A stretch of 64,000 nt of DNA from Apis mellifera (GCF_003254395.2 NC_037638.1:12483086-12547085), one strand, 5' to 3'; positions 52,133-64,000 are shown, counted from the first letter of the stretch. The notes: generated from the sequence alone by a model not told the origin. A program made the numbers and translations.

Positions 52133-54540
52133 TAGATAATGTATTATATTTGAAATTGCGTACTATAAAAAAAATATTTATAAATTGTTTTTAAAATGTA
52201 TATTTCAAAATTTCATTTTCAATACTCGTTGTAAATGTAATCAACGTATCAATTATGTTGAATATAATAATAAATATAATTGAACATAATGAAAATCGTG
52301 ATTTTCCACCAGATTGACGACGATGATTGAAAGTTTTGATCAAATTGACACAAATTTCTTCTCAAACAATTATTAGATGCGTAAAAATTTTATTGAAAAT
52401 ACGTATTTCATTAAATGAAACGCTACTAGAGAAACTAAATTAGTGAAATTAGAATGTCACCACCAATTTTGTGCATTTACAGGAAGTTACATTTAATTGC
52501 CATATAAGCGTTTTCAATTAACGTGACGAAGTGAAGAGAGAAGAAGAAAAAAAGATCCATGGTTTTATGGATCACATTGGATCAATTTGCGAGAGAAAAA
52601 GTAAAAGTGAAGAAAAATAGGAAAGAATTTTCTAATGCCACGTTTAAATTCATTTATTAGATATCGACTCGAGAACGGGAAAAGATAAATCGAATTATCG
52701 AGCGGAAGAGGAAAGTTTCGCAATTTTTACAACGAGAGAAACGAAATAAAGTCTACAATTTTCTTTGCGATTACACGCTAGACGTTATTTACAAAAGGAT
52801 GGAAGACAATTTGACGACAATGCGTTATTAAACGTTTTATTATAATATTTCCCTGTTCCACTTTGAACGAGTTCCAATCGACTGACGTTGGACAAGATTC
52901 GTGACACAATAATTAACGAACAATAAGCAAATGTACAATTTTTCTTGCTACGTTGATATTAGAAAAACGATTAAATTCGTTAAAATGATGAATTTCCTAT
53001 TTTTTGTTTTACGATTATTGAAAAAAAAATGTTTTTGACAAAATTAATTATTGTAATTTATCGAGACAGGAATATGATCTTATGTATATATATATTCTTA
53101 TTTAACTCCATGATTTCACTTTAATTACAATCATTTATGTGTAAAATAAATATTTAGATATTACATATCGGTTGTTGTAATGTTAAGGTCGTCATAGTTA
53201 TATCATTCATTTTACACACGAACGGTTGCTTTGGTATCAATGGAATTAAATGAAATTATTTTTCCAGATATTTTGACAGATTACACGTAATTATACGAAT
53301 TTCTCTTAATGGAAAAAAAGAGAAATTATTATTAGATATGTTAATAAGGAGTATAGAAAGTGCTTAAGTGTTGCTTAATAATTGGGAGCTAATGGAAGAT
53401 ATCTTAGATGCTCAATGGAAAGAAACAAAAAAGTGAAAAAAGATCTGATTTATCTAAGAAATTTTTCGATCGAATTTATTAACCTTATATATGGATTCAT
53501 CTAATAATTTATTTTCGATTGAATGAAAGCATGCAGATTTCTCTATTGAATTATTAATTTCACCCGAAACGATTAATTTTTTCAATCAAATTATATTATT
53601 TAACCTTATCTATGATTTTTTTTTAAAATTAAACATCATTTTTATTATTTTTCCTTCGAATATAAATCGATACAATTTCTAAAGTATCTGTTATTATTTA
53701 TTCGTTTATTTATTTAGATTATAACATAAGATAAAAAAGTTACATTAGTTCGCACGTCTTTTGAGTGAAAACGATCACGTAATGAAAAATTCTACCGGTG
53801 TCTTCAATCTGTTACGTGGCATAGAATGATATATCTTCCAAGATCGACTGTAAAAGCAAAATTTACAGGCAACGTTTGTGCAACATTTATTTATCTGTGG
53901 CATTAAGAACTCGATTTATATAAATCTTACGAAAGTATCTAAAGTTTCGTTTTCTAAAATTCGATATATCAAAGTTTCATTTCAGTCGATTTTTTCATAA
54001 GTATAATGTTTCATTAGAATAATTTTTCAAAGCACGAGTTAATTTTCCAAAATTCTGATATGCACTGATGAGCACTTTTATACATATTTTTGAATAATCA
54101 TATTAATTTAATAATAATTTTTGCATTATTTACAATTTATCGTTGTATTACGATTTTTTTAAATCTTCTTTTTAGAATTTTTTATCAATTTTAATAATAC
54201 AAAATCATCCAAAAATTTTCGCACACTGCCACCATAATATAGCACTTAATATTCATAGCACTATTCGTAAATACATTCAAATCTGATCAAGAAGAAAATC
54301 CTCTGAAACTTCTTTTCATTATCCTTTTCATCAAACACATTTTTTATTCTTATATAAAAACTTTCACAAATTTTCGCACACCCCTAATCGAGACTCTTAT
54401 TATCACGCATTATGACGTATTTTTATTTAAAGAAAAATTGAAGATCGATCGATGCTTTCCACCGCGATGGTTCATCCATAATTCAAAAAAAAGCGCGGGA
54501 AACTCGCACACTCATCGTTTTCCACGATTATCCACGTAAC

Positions 54541-54840
54541 GATCCAACAGGCTCGCGAGCTGCCTGTTCGACAGAATAATTATCGCAATTATGGAGGGGC
54601 TTTTGCCATTTCTGGCCCTCCAAAGCGCGTTATATCGAGCGGAGAGCCGAACACGTGGCGCGCGTGTTGCGCAGTACAGGGGAACGGACGTAACCAGAGA
54701 GTTGGACGCTTCCTAGCTTTTACGTAATCGCAAAGTTGAGCGACTTTACCTCTCCCACCCCATAGCTTTCCATCGGGTGGTTTTGGCCACCTCGGTTCGT
54801 CCTTTATAAGCACATATCCCTGCCTGTTCAAAGCCAGAAA
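54541..54840 (+). promoter_or_regulatory. GC-rich promoter region of the VPV-repeat gene
   Basis: About 300 bp of GC-rich DNA (CACGTGGCGCGCGTG near 54,652) ends in a TATA box, CTTTATAAG, at 54,803-54,810. That places the start near 54,835 and gives a 5' UTR of about 220 nt before the ATG at 55,058. A TATA promoter fits a tissue- or stage-specific gene. The - strand open frame here (54,589-54,831) is treated as a composition artefact. Confidence 0.45.
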
Positions 54841-55057
54841 CGTATCGACATCGGTAAACCATTGATCGCGTGTGATCTACGCAGAGTCTACGAGCTTTTT
54901 TTTAACTCGATTATATTTCATTTCAGTTTCGTCTCGATATTATTCCTATCAATTCCTTCTCTTTTTCTCGCTCGTATATACGGTTTCCTGCACTTTCGAG
55001 TCGAGCCGAGTAAAGGAGAATAAATCGTTGATCGCCGAGAGAGAGAGAGGAAACCAG

Positions 55058-56745
55058 ATGAAAATGCGCTTCCAAGCTGTCGTTGTGAGTAGATGCGTTA
55101 TGGAACGCTTTGTGATTCTTCAGAAATATTATTCTTATGGATTAAAGGGTATGGTGAATATCGGATTGACGATGTGACGAAAATTTAAAATTAGAAGATT
55201 GTATAAAATATTTTTGAATATTATGGTTATTATTCCTTTGTGGTTATTCGAATTATGACAATATTTAAATGATACTATGAATTTCGAGGTTAGAGTTGCT
55301 TTTTTGCCTTTTTCTTTTATAATATCGTTCTTTAATGCAATGTAATATTTTAGTACAGTATTTTTATTAATAATATTATCATAATATAATTGTGCTTTTT
55401 ATACTTTTATAAGTAAATATATTTTTGTATGTTATTAATATATTCATTATATACAATAATATACAATAATTATTTTTGTTCAGTAAATATATTTCGATAC
55501 AAAAATTTTATTATAAAACAGTCTTTTATATAATATCTTGATTTCTAATATGACATGTTACATATTTATAAAATAAAAATCTTTCTTACGTGGTTACGTG
55601 GATCTGTTTAAGATTTCGTAAAGAGTGAAATTTCTAATTGATGAATTATTCAATTAACTACGATCAATTTTATATTTTTAAAAATTTCTAAAAATCCTAA
55701 AATGTAATCCTCAGATTTCGATGATTTTAAAAAAACTCAACAAATTGATACATAATTTATTAGAGGTTTTTAATAATTTCTTATTCTTTATGATTTCTTT
55801 TCCCTTACTTCTTATTTTTACAAATACTTTTAACAGCCTAATAAATTTCTTTCGATTGAACTTCATTTGATCGAAATTAAAAGCGAAGACACTTTCACCC
55901 TGCTGAAACGTGATTGCGCGAAACACGTAGGACAAGCAGTGAAACTTTGAAAAAAGAAAAAAAAAAAGTAAGGTCTCGCATATAAATGATACACGATGCG
56001 GTGCATGCTTTTATACGATATGAACGAATCACAAATTCACATTCGTGTTGCAGCTAATCGTGTTCGGAATACTGGCCGTGGCCTTGTCTTCGCCAGTTCC
56101 TGGATACCATGGGTGAGTTACTGAAACTTGTTGTTGACATTTCGTGAATTTTCACTCATTATTACTTTCAAATGGAATAACATAGAATAATATAATATGA
56201 TTTTGAATAAAAACAACAAATATATATAATCTTATTTTAATAAATTTAATAGTGAAAACCTTTAAAAGTGAAAATCTGAAAACACAGAATATTGTTTATT
56301 TTTTCCCGCCTTATTTTTCAACTTACAATCTACATAACTATCATCTTTTTTTGAAAAAAATTAAATATACATTTCTTCAAGATTAAAAAATGAGTTTAAG
56401 TTCAAGTATAAATATAATTGGATCGTTATCGATTGAATCAATCGGCGCGAAGTATTAAAAGTAGGAAAAGTGAAAACCTAACCTAATTCGTTCGATTTCA
56501 GTTCGCACCACGTTCGTATCCACGTGCCTTATCACGTGCACACGGTTCATCATCACCACGTGAAGAAGGTAGCGGTACCCGTAGTGGAGAAGGTGCCAGT
56601 CCCTGTTCCGGTTCCCATCCACCATGTGGAAAAGGTGGCTGTTCCAGTGCCAGTACACCACGTCGAGAAGGTGCACGTTCCTGTTCCGGTTGTCGAGAAG
56701 GTTCCTGTGCCTGTCCCCGTTCACGAGGAAAAGAAATGGTGGTAA
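55058..56745 (+). CDS. Small secreted His-rich, VPV-repeat protein (cuticle-like)
   Basis: 109 aa in three exons: 55,058-55,084, 56,054-56,112 and 56,502-56,745 (phases 0 and 2). The start is MKMRFQAVV, and exon 2 supplies the rest of a signal peptide (LIVFGILAVALSS) with likely cleavage before PVPGYHG. The mature protein has a His-rich block (HVRIHVPYHVHTVHHHHVKK, about residues 32-51) and then repeats of the type VEKVPVPVPV and HHVEKVAVPVPV to the end, closing with EEKKWW. There are no cysteines. This low-complexity design is typical of insect extracellular or cuticular structural proteins. Metal binding through His is possible but inferred. No chitin-binding R&R motif is present. A related gene lies tail-to-tail downstream. 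GTAAGT at 56,782 suggests a 3' UTR intron. Confidence 0.75.
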
Positions 56746-56781
56746 TTGGATCGCATTTTTCTTCGACTCCTTACTATTTAG

Positions 56782-57481
56782 GTAAGTGAAAAAGGAAAAA
56801 AATTTGTTCCTAATTAATGCGAATACATTTGAAAGTAAAATTTGTTTTTTTGAAGATTTCCATTTTTTTTTAACAAAAGAAAATTTTGTTTTTTCATAAA
56901 TAGATATTGTTGTCTACTCGAAAACTTTTATTCTTGATGCAGTTCAATAAAGAATAATCTTTGAGAGTAATTCTAGAAATATTAAAAAAGAAATTTTTTA
57001 TTTTTCTATAAACGCATTTAAGGATAGTTTAGAATTATTTTCCATTATTTTTATTTTTAATAATTACTCTTGACATAATGTATACTATTATATCGAGAAT
57101 CTTTAATAGATATTATAGAATTGGTGAAAGCTTTACTCTGAAAAAAAATTCGAATCCTTAAAATATAATTGAGAAATCAAAATCTTCAAAGTAATCTCGA
57201 GAATATTTTTAAATAAATTGAAAGAAAACTTTCAAGAACTTTATTCTCAAGTGAATCCTTATATTAATAATAAAATAATTGAAATTTTTATTAGAATAAC
57301 ATTTAAGATAAATATTTAAATGAATATATTATTATTTTCCTTTCTTTCTTTTTTTTTCTAATATTGTCAGTAGCTTGAAACCAAATTTTTGGAAAAATTA
57401 ATTATATTTTTATAAAAATCTTTACATAAATTGAAAATACGTTTAAAAAAATTCGTAAAATTAATACACACTTTTTTACAG
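56782..57481 (+). other. Probable 3' UTR intron of the VPV-repeat gene
   Basis: A strong donor GTAAGT (56,782-56,787) lies 37 nt after the stop and an acceptor with a T tract (CTTTTTTACAG) ends at 57,481; the 700 bp between is AT-rich and non-coding. An AATAAA near 56,945 would instead end an unspliced transcript. Confidence 0.35.
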
Positions 57482-58086
57482 GTTGTAAAATGAAGATGTT
57501 CGAGTTACTGAAATTTTATTAAACTATACTTGATTTTGCTCAACCAAATCTTCCCTGGGAATATTTTAAAGAATACTTGAGAAGGGAATAGTACAAAATA
57601 ACTCGAACTGTGTTTTTTTTTAGTCATTTAAGTTTGTATTATAGAACAAATATCACTTAGTATGCACATGTGTGTACTTAGATCAATAATATTTGTACAT
57701 ACTGTATTATGATACTTTATTTTTTTATACAATACACGTGTTTGACAAACATCATGTATCTTTTTTTAAATACCCAAAATTTCATTTTTTTCTTTCAATT
57801 TTCAATTCATAAGAAAATGAATAAATTGAATTTTTATCTTGAAAATATGATTAATAAATATTTTAGACTTCTATTTTAAATCAAGTACTTATTATTTATA
57901 AATTCCATATTTGTCATTATTTATTTCCATATTTTATAAAAAATAATTGAATATAATTGTGCTAGCTGAAATATATTGTTATTTCAGGAGAACGTAATTT
58001 TTCTAATGTTGAATTCTATTTCTAAGAGAATAATTCAAAATCACATTCAAAAAAAATTAATCAACTGTATATTAGTAAAATAATAT
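57482..58086. other. Spacer between two convergent genes
   Basis: Only AT-rich sequence. It may hold the last 3' UTR exon of the + strand gene and the end of the - strand transcript. Confidence 0.4.
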
Positions 58087-58092
58087 TTTATT
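58087..58092 (-). terminator. Candidate poly(A) signal of the - strand His-rich gene
   Basis: TTTATT on +, i.e. AATAAA on -, about 100 bp past the stop codon. Confidence 0.45.
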
Positions 58093-58190
58093 GATATAAC
58101 ATAACTTGTAACAACAATTAATAACAATTATAATACAATAACAACGATATTAACAATATTAAAGTTAAAAGTAATCTTACTAAAAATGTT

Positions 58191-58467
58191 TCACCATTCT
58201 TCTATGTGCTGATGGCCACCATCATCTTCGTCGTGAGATTTTATGTGGATCTTCTTTACATGCGTGTGGTGATGTTTGTGAATTAATTCTGGCACGTGAA
58301 TGATGAAATGCGTGCTGTGTAGAAGATAAAACGTTATGGTCGTGCGTAAAATATAATTTTTAGATTATTTTTGATTGTGCGAATAATTACTGTTCGTGAT
58401 GGCCACCGCCTGGAGAAGGCATCGAAGCTGCAAGAACAATTGAAACGACGAGGACAAAAAGGAAAGC
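58191..58467 (-). CDS. Small secreted His-rich protein (start exon unresolved)
   Basis: Two exons on the - strand, 58,467-58,391 and 58,314-58,191, encode the last ~67 residues. The acceptor before 58,467 (TTTATTTTTCAG) is good and the frames join at phase 2. Exon one here gives the body of a signal peptide (AFLFVLVVSIVLAAS), then MPSPGGGHHEH. The next exon has HVPELIHKHHHTHVKK, an acidic DDEDDGG-like patch (HDEDDGGHQH) and ends IEEW. The His block resembles that of the + strand VPV gene, and the intron phases (0, then 2) are the same, so the pair looks paralogous, but this copy has no VPV repeats. The first exon must be tiny; a candidate is ATGCTG followed by donor GTAATA at 60,476-60,471. 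The likely role is extracellular and structural or metal-binding, by inference. Confidence 0.65.
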
Positions 58468-59286
58468 CTGAAAAATAAATAAGAAGTAAGAGTCATGTTT
58501 AAAAAAAATACGTATCTCGATCATACAAAAATTTTTATAGTTATCTAAATTATTAAAATAAATACAAATAATTAAAAAAAATTCATTTTTCTAGTTACAA
58601 CTTGTTACAATGGTTATTATAAAATTATCCTTGACTATTTAAATTACAGCTAAAGATAATTCATTATTGATTGGGATATTATTTGTCATTAATTATTCAA
58701 CAAATAATTATGAATATATAGATATGTAAAATATACATATATGTTGTCTTTATTCGTGTTAATCATGTTATATTAAGAGTTCTAGTGAAAGCATATGATC
58801 GTGTAACTAATAGATAAGTGAAATTATCAAGTTGTCACGACATATTTTTTATTATTTCCAAATTTACCATTTAGCAATTCTTTAAAAGATGAATTATGAT
58901 ATATTTACAACATTAATGTAACAAATATTCGATATTCTAATGAATAATAAAAAAAAGACAAGTTGAAACAACTAATAAATCCATAAAAACATTTAAAATT
59001 AAAATAAAATTTAGGATGAAAACTTAATGTTATCAAATAGAATACAAACAAAATAGCGAAAAATTTTTAATCATCATTAATTTATTAAAAATTTTTCAAT
59101 TTGTTTCCTTAAATAATATCATGTTATTTTTTAAAAATAATCTCTTTAAGATATAAAAAGAATATTGTTAAAAATTATTCTACTTATAGTTATACCTTAT
59201 ATTTCAAGTATAAAAATATTTCTAATGTTAAACAATTAAAAAAAAATAAACACTACACCATGAAAGATTTGATACTTTTTCAAAAT

Positions 59287-59589
59287 TCACTCTTGTATCG
59301 CGGATTTTCGGGAAGCATATATTTTTTTCTCAAGATAAAGATCAATGCCAACGTGATTAACACCCACTTGCGCTCGAAGTTTAGCCATTGTCTGGTCGTG
59401 ATCCGTTGGAAAATCGAGTATGTTCGAAGACTGCTGTACTTCTGATACTAGAGAATCCTGGCAAGCTTTATAAACGGAAACATAATCAGTGAACGGTACA
59501 GGAACGAGCAAAATAGTTCCTATATGCACCCCACCCAACCCTGTCAATTCACTCTCACCTGAGATTATACTATGAAATTTCACATTCAT
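59287..59589 (-). pseudogene. Unidentified 100-codon ORF, possible gene fragment
   Basis: This - strand frame is clearly more GC-rich than its flanks and has a protein-like composition, including GLGGVHIGTILLVPVPF near residue 18 and DFPTDHDQTMAKLRAQVGVN near residue 59. The open frame extends a few codons upstream of the ATG before a TAA. I see neither a good splice acceptor at its start nor a promoter, which favours a retrocopied or decayed fragment of a conserved gene. I cannot name the family. It lies in the putative first intron of the - strand His-rich gene. Confidence 0.3.
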
Positions 59590-60479
59590 TCCATCATTGT
59601 CGTAGACATCAAGTTATCTCCTCTGTGAAAGGGATCGAGCGATGAATATATAATATAATCCATATTCCAAGAAAAGGTATCCAGCTATTTTCATTTAATG
59701 AGAAACAAGATTATTGAGATATACTCTTTAAATGATTTGTCAAATAAGATTTTTATATCACTCTTCGTTTGTTGTTATTTTGCCTTAAGTTAATATTATT
59801 TAAATAATGATAACGTTTATTAAGAAATAAGTTGTTTTAATATTTGTTACTTTATTTGATACTTTTCATAGATAATTCTTATTTGATTTTATTATTAAAA
59901 TATAAAGATGTTTTTCCTGTATGATGAAACATTTTTTTTTAAATGTGGAATTTCTATTTTTAAAAATCATTTCTCTTTTATTTCTAATGCATATCTTGAT
60001 CTGAGAATGAAAAATGTGTTTTTTATTTATTTAACAAAGAGTTTTATCATTTTCTATTATTGTTTGAAATTTCTCAAATAAGATTTTAAAATTTATTTGC
60101 AAATATTTTCATTTATTTTTAAGTAAATTTATTTTGTTTAGAATGATTATTTAGAATGATCATTTGTTTTATTTATTTTAAATAGAAAGTATCCAATCTT
60201 GATAAGAAGCAATTGAGAAAGAAAGAATTTTAATGCATAAGAGATACGAATCGTTTAAAAATATATTAATATTCATTTTTACTTATTGAAAAACAAATTT
60301 TTGAAAATAATTATTACATTCATGATATGATGAAATGAAACTGATGAAACTTATTATTATAATATTAAACATAAAATATTTATAATATAATAATAAAATT
60401 ATCATTATGCAATATATAACTGTTAGTATAATATATTGAAATATAATCAATAATCTATTTATTTTATTACCAGCATACA

Positions 60480-62860
60480 AATTACCGTTCCTTTATTATC
60501 AGTATTATATTAATTTATGAGATTGAAAACATTCATTTCCACCAGTAAATATCCATAACTGCGCAATAATCGAACATTTCAAATCCTATTATTATCTTTT
60601 GTTTAATGATTCTATTTATCTTCATTGACGAAAATCTCTATGGACTTGATTGAATTAATAGAAAGTCGTAGTAATCGAATTTATTTACTACTACTATTGT
60701 TTACCACTACAATTTTCACAGAAAAAAGAAAAAAAAAACGGTGAAATGGCCCTTTGAAAGTGTACGATCTTTCTGGAACTCACGTTCACTTTCTCTGTCT
60801 TCTGTTACTGTAACAAGAGTAATATTGCATTGTCGTAACTTACTCACTTGTCAATACAATCCATATAATAAACACTTTTGATAATTTTAGTAAAATTGAT
60901 CAATATCTTATACATCGTTTTATAATATCATTCTACGTCAAGTAAAATTGTTTGAAATATCTAACAACATCTTTTGAAATATTTACGAAAATCTTGCAAC
61001 ATCGATTGTTTTACGCCAATGGTCGAAGAAAGTAAACGTAGAATTATATATTTTTTTTCTCGGTTGAATTCATTCTTCACTGGATCAAATGTCGTTTCTA
61101 TTTATTGCTAGATTAATGATTTCGATAAGTAAATATTCGATTTTCAAAAAAACAGAAATTTCAATTTCAAAAATAGAAAAAAACACAAGAATATGTTGAG
61201 TGTTACGTAATAATTGAATAGTAACAATTATAATGTGAATAGGAAATTTTATTAGCAATATTTGTTTGAAATTCGAAATTTGAAGTTCAGTTCTTTTCAT
61301 TGTATTTCACAAAAAGAAATTTGAATAACATTGATCGATATTCTATAATTCTAAATGAAAATTTAAATAAACAATTAAATTAACATAGGATTGTTTCATA
61401 AACATAATTAACTGCTTTATCAGAAAGCGAAGAATCTTGAATATGTATGTCTGTAATGTAGAAAGTTTAATTTCATTTTCAGATGAAATCAAACTAATTA
61501 AAATAATTATTTTATTTCTTAAAGTATGATTTCCTTTTCAGAACAGTTAGATTACAATATTTGATAATTTACAATATTTGATAACTTTCACTGTTTCGTT
61601 ATCGAACGATCATTTTATATAAAACTCTCTTTACATCATAATATGTGAGTTCATCAATTTTCATTATTATTCATCTTGAATTATTTATGATATTAAAAAA
61701 AATATTTAAATGGAATATATAATCGAATGAAATATCGTTATAAATATAACGATACTTCGTCTATGTTCTATATTTTGAGATATAAATCTTAAAAAAAACA
61801 GAATTTTTTACTTACAATCTTTATTACTGTACAAATCTTTTACTCTATTTACAATTTATTATGGCCAATATATTATAAATAAATCATCATACTCTATATC
61901 TTATAAACAGAATTAGTGTTATACATTATCATTGCATTGAATACGAATTTTCCACTTTTAGATCTTCCACTTTATAAATTTGACATGTTTTTTGAATTCT
62001 TTGATATAAGATGCAAAGCAAAATTCAAGATATAATATATAATCACACTGTATATTCATTTTATTTTTAAAAAAGATACATTTTGTTTCCAAATAAGCAA
62101 CTGTTTAAATATTGTTGATGTAGATTGTATGTAATATATTGATATAATATAACTTAATGCATTATTTCTATTAAAAATATTCAAACTTTTAATGAAGATC
62201 AGGCAAAAGCCTCATACTTGTCTTAAAAAAATTTTTTCAAAATCTTTTGAAATCTCTAAGTACGGAAATTTTTATTAATTGCTTTTTTTATAATTATTTC
62301 AGGCATATCTAATAGTTATAATTTTTTATGAATAATAAAATAAAACTGTAAGTTTAATATTCATAATATTCATAATAACTTAGAGCGAATCATATGAATA
62401 ATTTTAAATAAAATCAAATAAAAATAAGGTTTTTTTCAGACTTCTCATTTATTTGAACTTCTAATAACAATTTGTTATTTATTAAAAATATTCAAAATGT
62501 TTTCGAGACAATTCGTATAAATAATGTGAATAAGAATATAATATAGGGGAAAAAATTTTAAATATAACTATTAATAAATGTTTTTATTTAAAATTAATTA
62601 AAATAAATTATTTTATTTAAAATTAATTTGAACTTTTATAATTAAAATCTTTTACATATATATTTTTATGTTATGAAGATAATATATAAAAATATTTTTA
62701 TACATCAATTTTACAAAATTACAAAATTGTAGGATTATTTTTATTGTATGTGAATATAAGTTGGTAATGATAAGTTTGAGTTGGCTATGGTGTGAAAGCT
62801 ACTTCAGTACGAGAGTGAGAAATATATTATGTGCGTGAGTGATAACTTTTGTGTTTGTTT

Positions 62861-62909
<49 letters not shown>

Positions 62910-63770
62910 AAAAGTTTATATGCGTGTGTTTATCTGGCATATAACACTTTCGAATCATAAATTCAGAGATCGAACGAAATATCTTTCAATTCAATATAGC
63001 TTGCTAATTCAGATAATTATACGATTCTATTTTGAAAAATGAATTTAATCTTTATATGTTTTTTATTCATCCATATATAAAAAAACCATATATAAAACAA
63101 TTAACAATATCAAAATATACTTCTTTCGAAATCATTCAATTTTCATCTAAAATATTTTTTAATATTATTGAAAATAAACGAGATATTGCAAGTAATTAAA
63201 TTATTTTTAGTTTATTCTGTATATTATATGATCAAATTTAAAGAAAAATTCCAAATTTTCTATAGTTAGATACATTATATTTACAGTGAGAGATAAAAGT
63301 ATACTATTTTATAGAAAATTTACGAAATTCCATATGTAACTATATATTATATATATATATTTTACATATTTTCAAAATTTTATTAAAAAATAAAAGAAAT
63401 TTTAATTTCTTAATTTAAACAAATTCTTCTTTTAATAAAACTATAATATCTCATTAAAATTTTAGAATCAGAATATATATAAGTGAATTTCTTATAAGAT
63501 AATGTATGAAAATTTTTGTTCCTCATTATATATCAAATAAAACAAAATAGCATTAGAATTTCTTTTTAAAAAATAGTCCTAATAATAAGAAAATAGTCTT
63601 TTGAATACAAACACATTATTATCCAAAGAATCGAAATATTTTTATTTGGATCAGTGCATGCAATTTTCAACTTTATTTCAATAATCGTTGATTAAATAAC
63701 GCGAGAAGCATACTAACAGTGAAAATACTTAAAAGTGTAAAGAAAGTGCAGTGTTTTTGTTTTTTGTTTG
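60480..63770. other. AT-rich intergenic stretch
   Basis: No coding exon is supported. A small GC-richer patch lies near 60,740-60,850. An AT-rich inverted repeat with a long (TA)n centre lies at 62,854-62,911. The rest has no visible features. Confidence 0.45.
62854..62911. repeat. (TA)n microsatellite inside an inverted repeat
   Basis: TTTGTTTTATATATA on the left and its complement on the right enclose a run of TA. Flanking AACTTTT and AAGTTT partly extend the symmetry, so the whole can form a cruciform. Confidence 0.6.
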
Positions 63771-63773
63771 ATT

Positions 63774-64000
63774 ATGGCAGAAAATCAAAGTAAGAAAAAA
63801 GTTTCTCTCCGGTAAAACAAAAGACAATTACTGAAAAATTGGAAATAGGAACATCGGTGAAAATGTTATGTCGCGAATATGAAGTTTCATGAGATGTTAT
63901 ACATCGGATTCGTCGAGAGTATAAATTTCTATCAAATTTTGGAAATTGTGGAGGCACATATTGCAATACAAAAATCGAAGAAGATTCTCGAATGAAGATA
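63774..64000 (+). mobile_element. Decayed CENP-B/pogo-like element, N-terminal fragment
   Basis: From the ATG at 63,774, MAENQSKKKVSL runs into a stop within 14 codons. A second frame then reads on with TITEKLEIGTSVKMLCREYEV, an in-frame TGA, and VIHRIRREYKF to the window edge. The layout (basic start, then a helix-turn-helix of the type EKLExGxSVxxLxxEYxV) matches the N-terminal DNA-binding region of CENP-B/Tigger/jerky-type proteins derived from pogo transposons. At least one frameshift and one nonsense change show the copy is dead. It continues beyond the window. Confidence 0.55.

Larger units (their letters stand above)
49005..54540. other. Long intergenic stretch
   Basis: No gene is confidently found. 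Patches richer in GC occur at 49,100-49,240 (with AACATGGCGACG, similar to a YY1/Pho motif), 50,640-50,830, 51,500-51,930 and 52,500-52,900. An open frame at 51,516-51,812 follows a good splice acceptor and is listed separately. A (TA)n block lies at 52,097-52,128. Confidence 0.45.

Noticed and set aside
54589..54831. 80-codon - strand frame upstream of the VPV gene
   Set aside because: Lies in the GC-rich promoter region, where stop codons are rare by chance; no family match.
56455..56724. Asn/His/Arg-rich - strand frame
   Set aside because: It is the antisense of the VPV-repeat exon.
60840..60885. ATG followed by GTGAGT on the - strand as start exon of the His-rich gene
   Set aside because: The exon would end in phase 2, incompatible with the phase-0 next exon.
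1..64000. tRNA and rRNA genes
   Set aside because: No convincing B-box with a matching cloverleaf and no rRNA-like block was seen by eye; a tRNAscan run would be decisive.

Overview
The window looks like nuclear DNA of a hymenopteran insect, most probably a honey bee (Apis) or close relative. It is very AT-rich with local CpG-containing islands. Genes are split by GT-AG introns, many of them 60-100 bp, and poly-A, (TA)n, (AAT)n, (GA)n and (CA)n microsatellites are frequent. Only one transposon remnant was recognised. The organism call is an inference from this style and from the protein families; no search was run.

Layout. 1-21,645: about 21 kb with no coding exon I can defend. It holds simple repeats, several promoter-like islands (TATA plus initiator at 13,845 and 20,439; a GC island at 18,362-18,575) and poly(A) signals. 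Large parts look like UTR, lncRNA or intron sequence, with a strong purine bias on the + strand from about 15.2 to 19.8 kb. 21,696-29,939: two tandem + strand carboxylesterase genes with the same ten-coding-exon architecture, both with an intact Ser-Glu-His triad. The second carries a ~1.1 kb minisatellite in intron 2. 29,971-36,143: non-coding, with two hairpin-forming inverted repeats and a TATA-containing GC-rich segment that may be the distal promoter of the next gene. 36,144-47,325: a 13-coding-exon SLC26/SulP anion transporter (674 aa, prestin-like clade) with a C-terminal STAS domain. 48,224-48,764: SPCS1, a signal peptidase complex subunit, with an NRF1-type housekeeping promoter. 49,005-54,540: mostly unassigned AT-rich DNA. 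55,058-58,467: a tail-to-tail pair of small secreted His-rich proteins, one on + with VPV repeats and one on -, sharing motifs and intron phases. 58,468-63,770: AT-rich, with one unidentified - strand ORF. 63,774-64,000: the start of a decayed element with a CENP-B/pogo-like helix-turn-helix, running off the window.

The genes do not form one pathway. The esterases are a local duplication (detoxification or lipid/odorant-ester hydrolysis), the SLC26 protein is a membrane anion carrier, SPCS1 serves ER secretion, and the His-rich pair is probably an extracellular or cuticular structural family. All exon boundaries were built by hand from splice consensus, reading-frame continuity and paralogue comparison.
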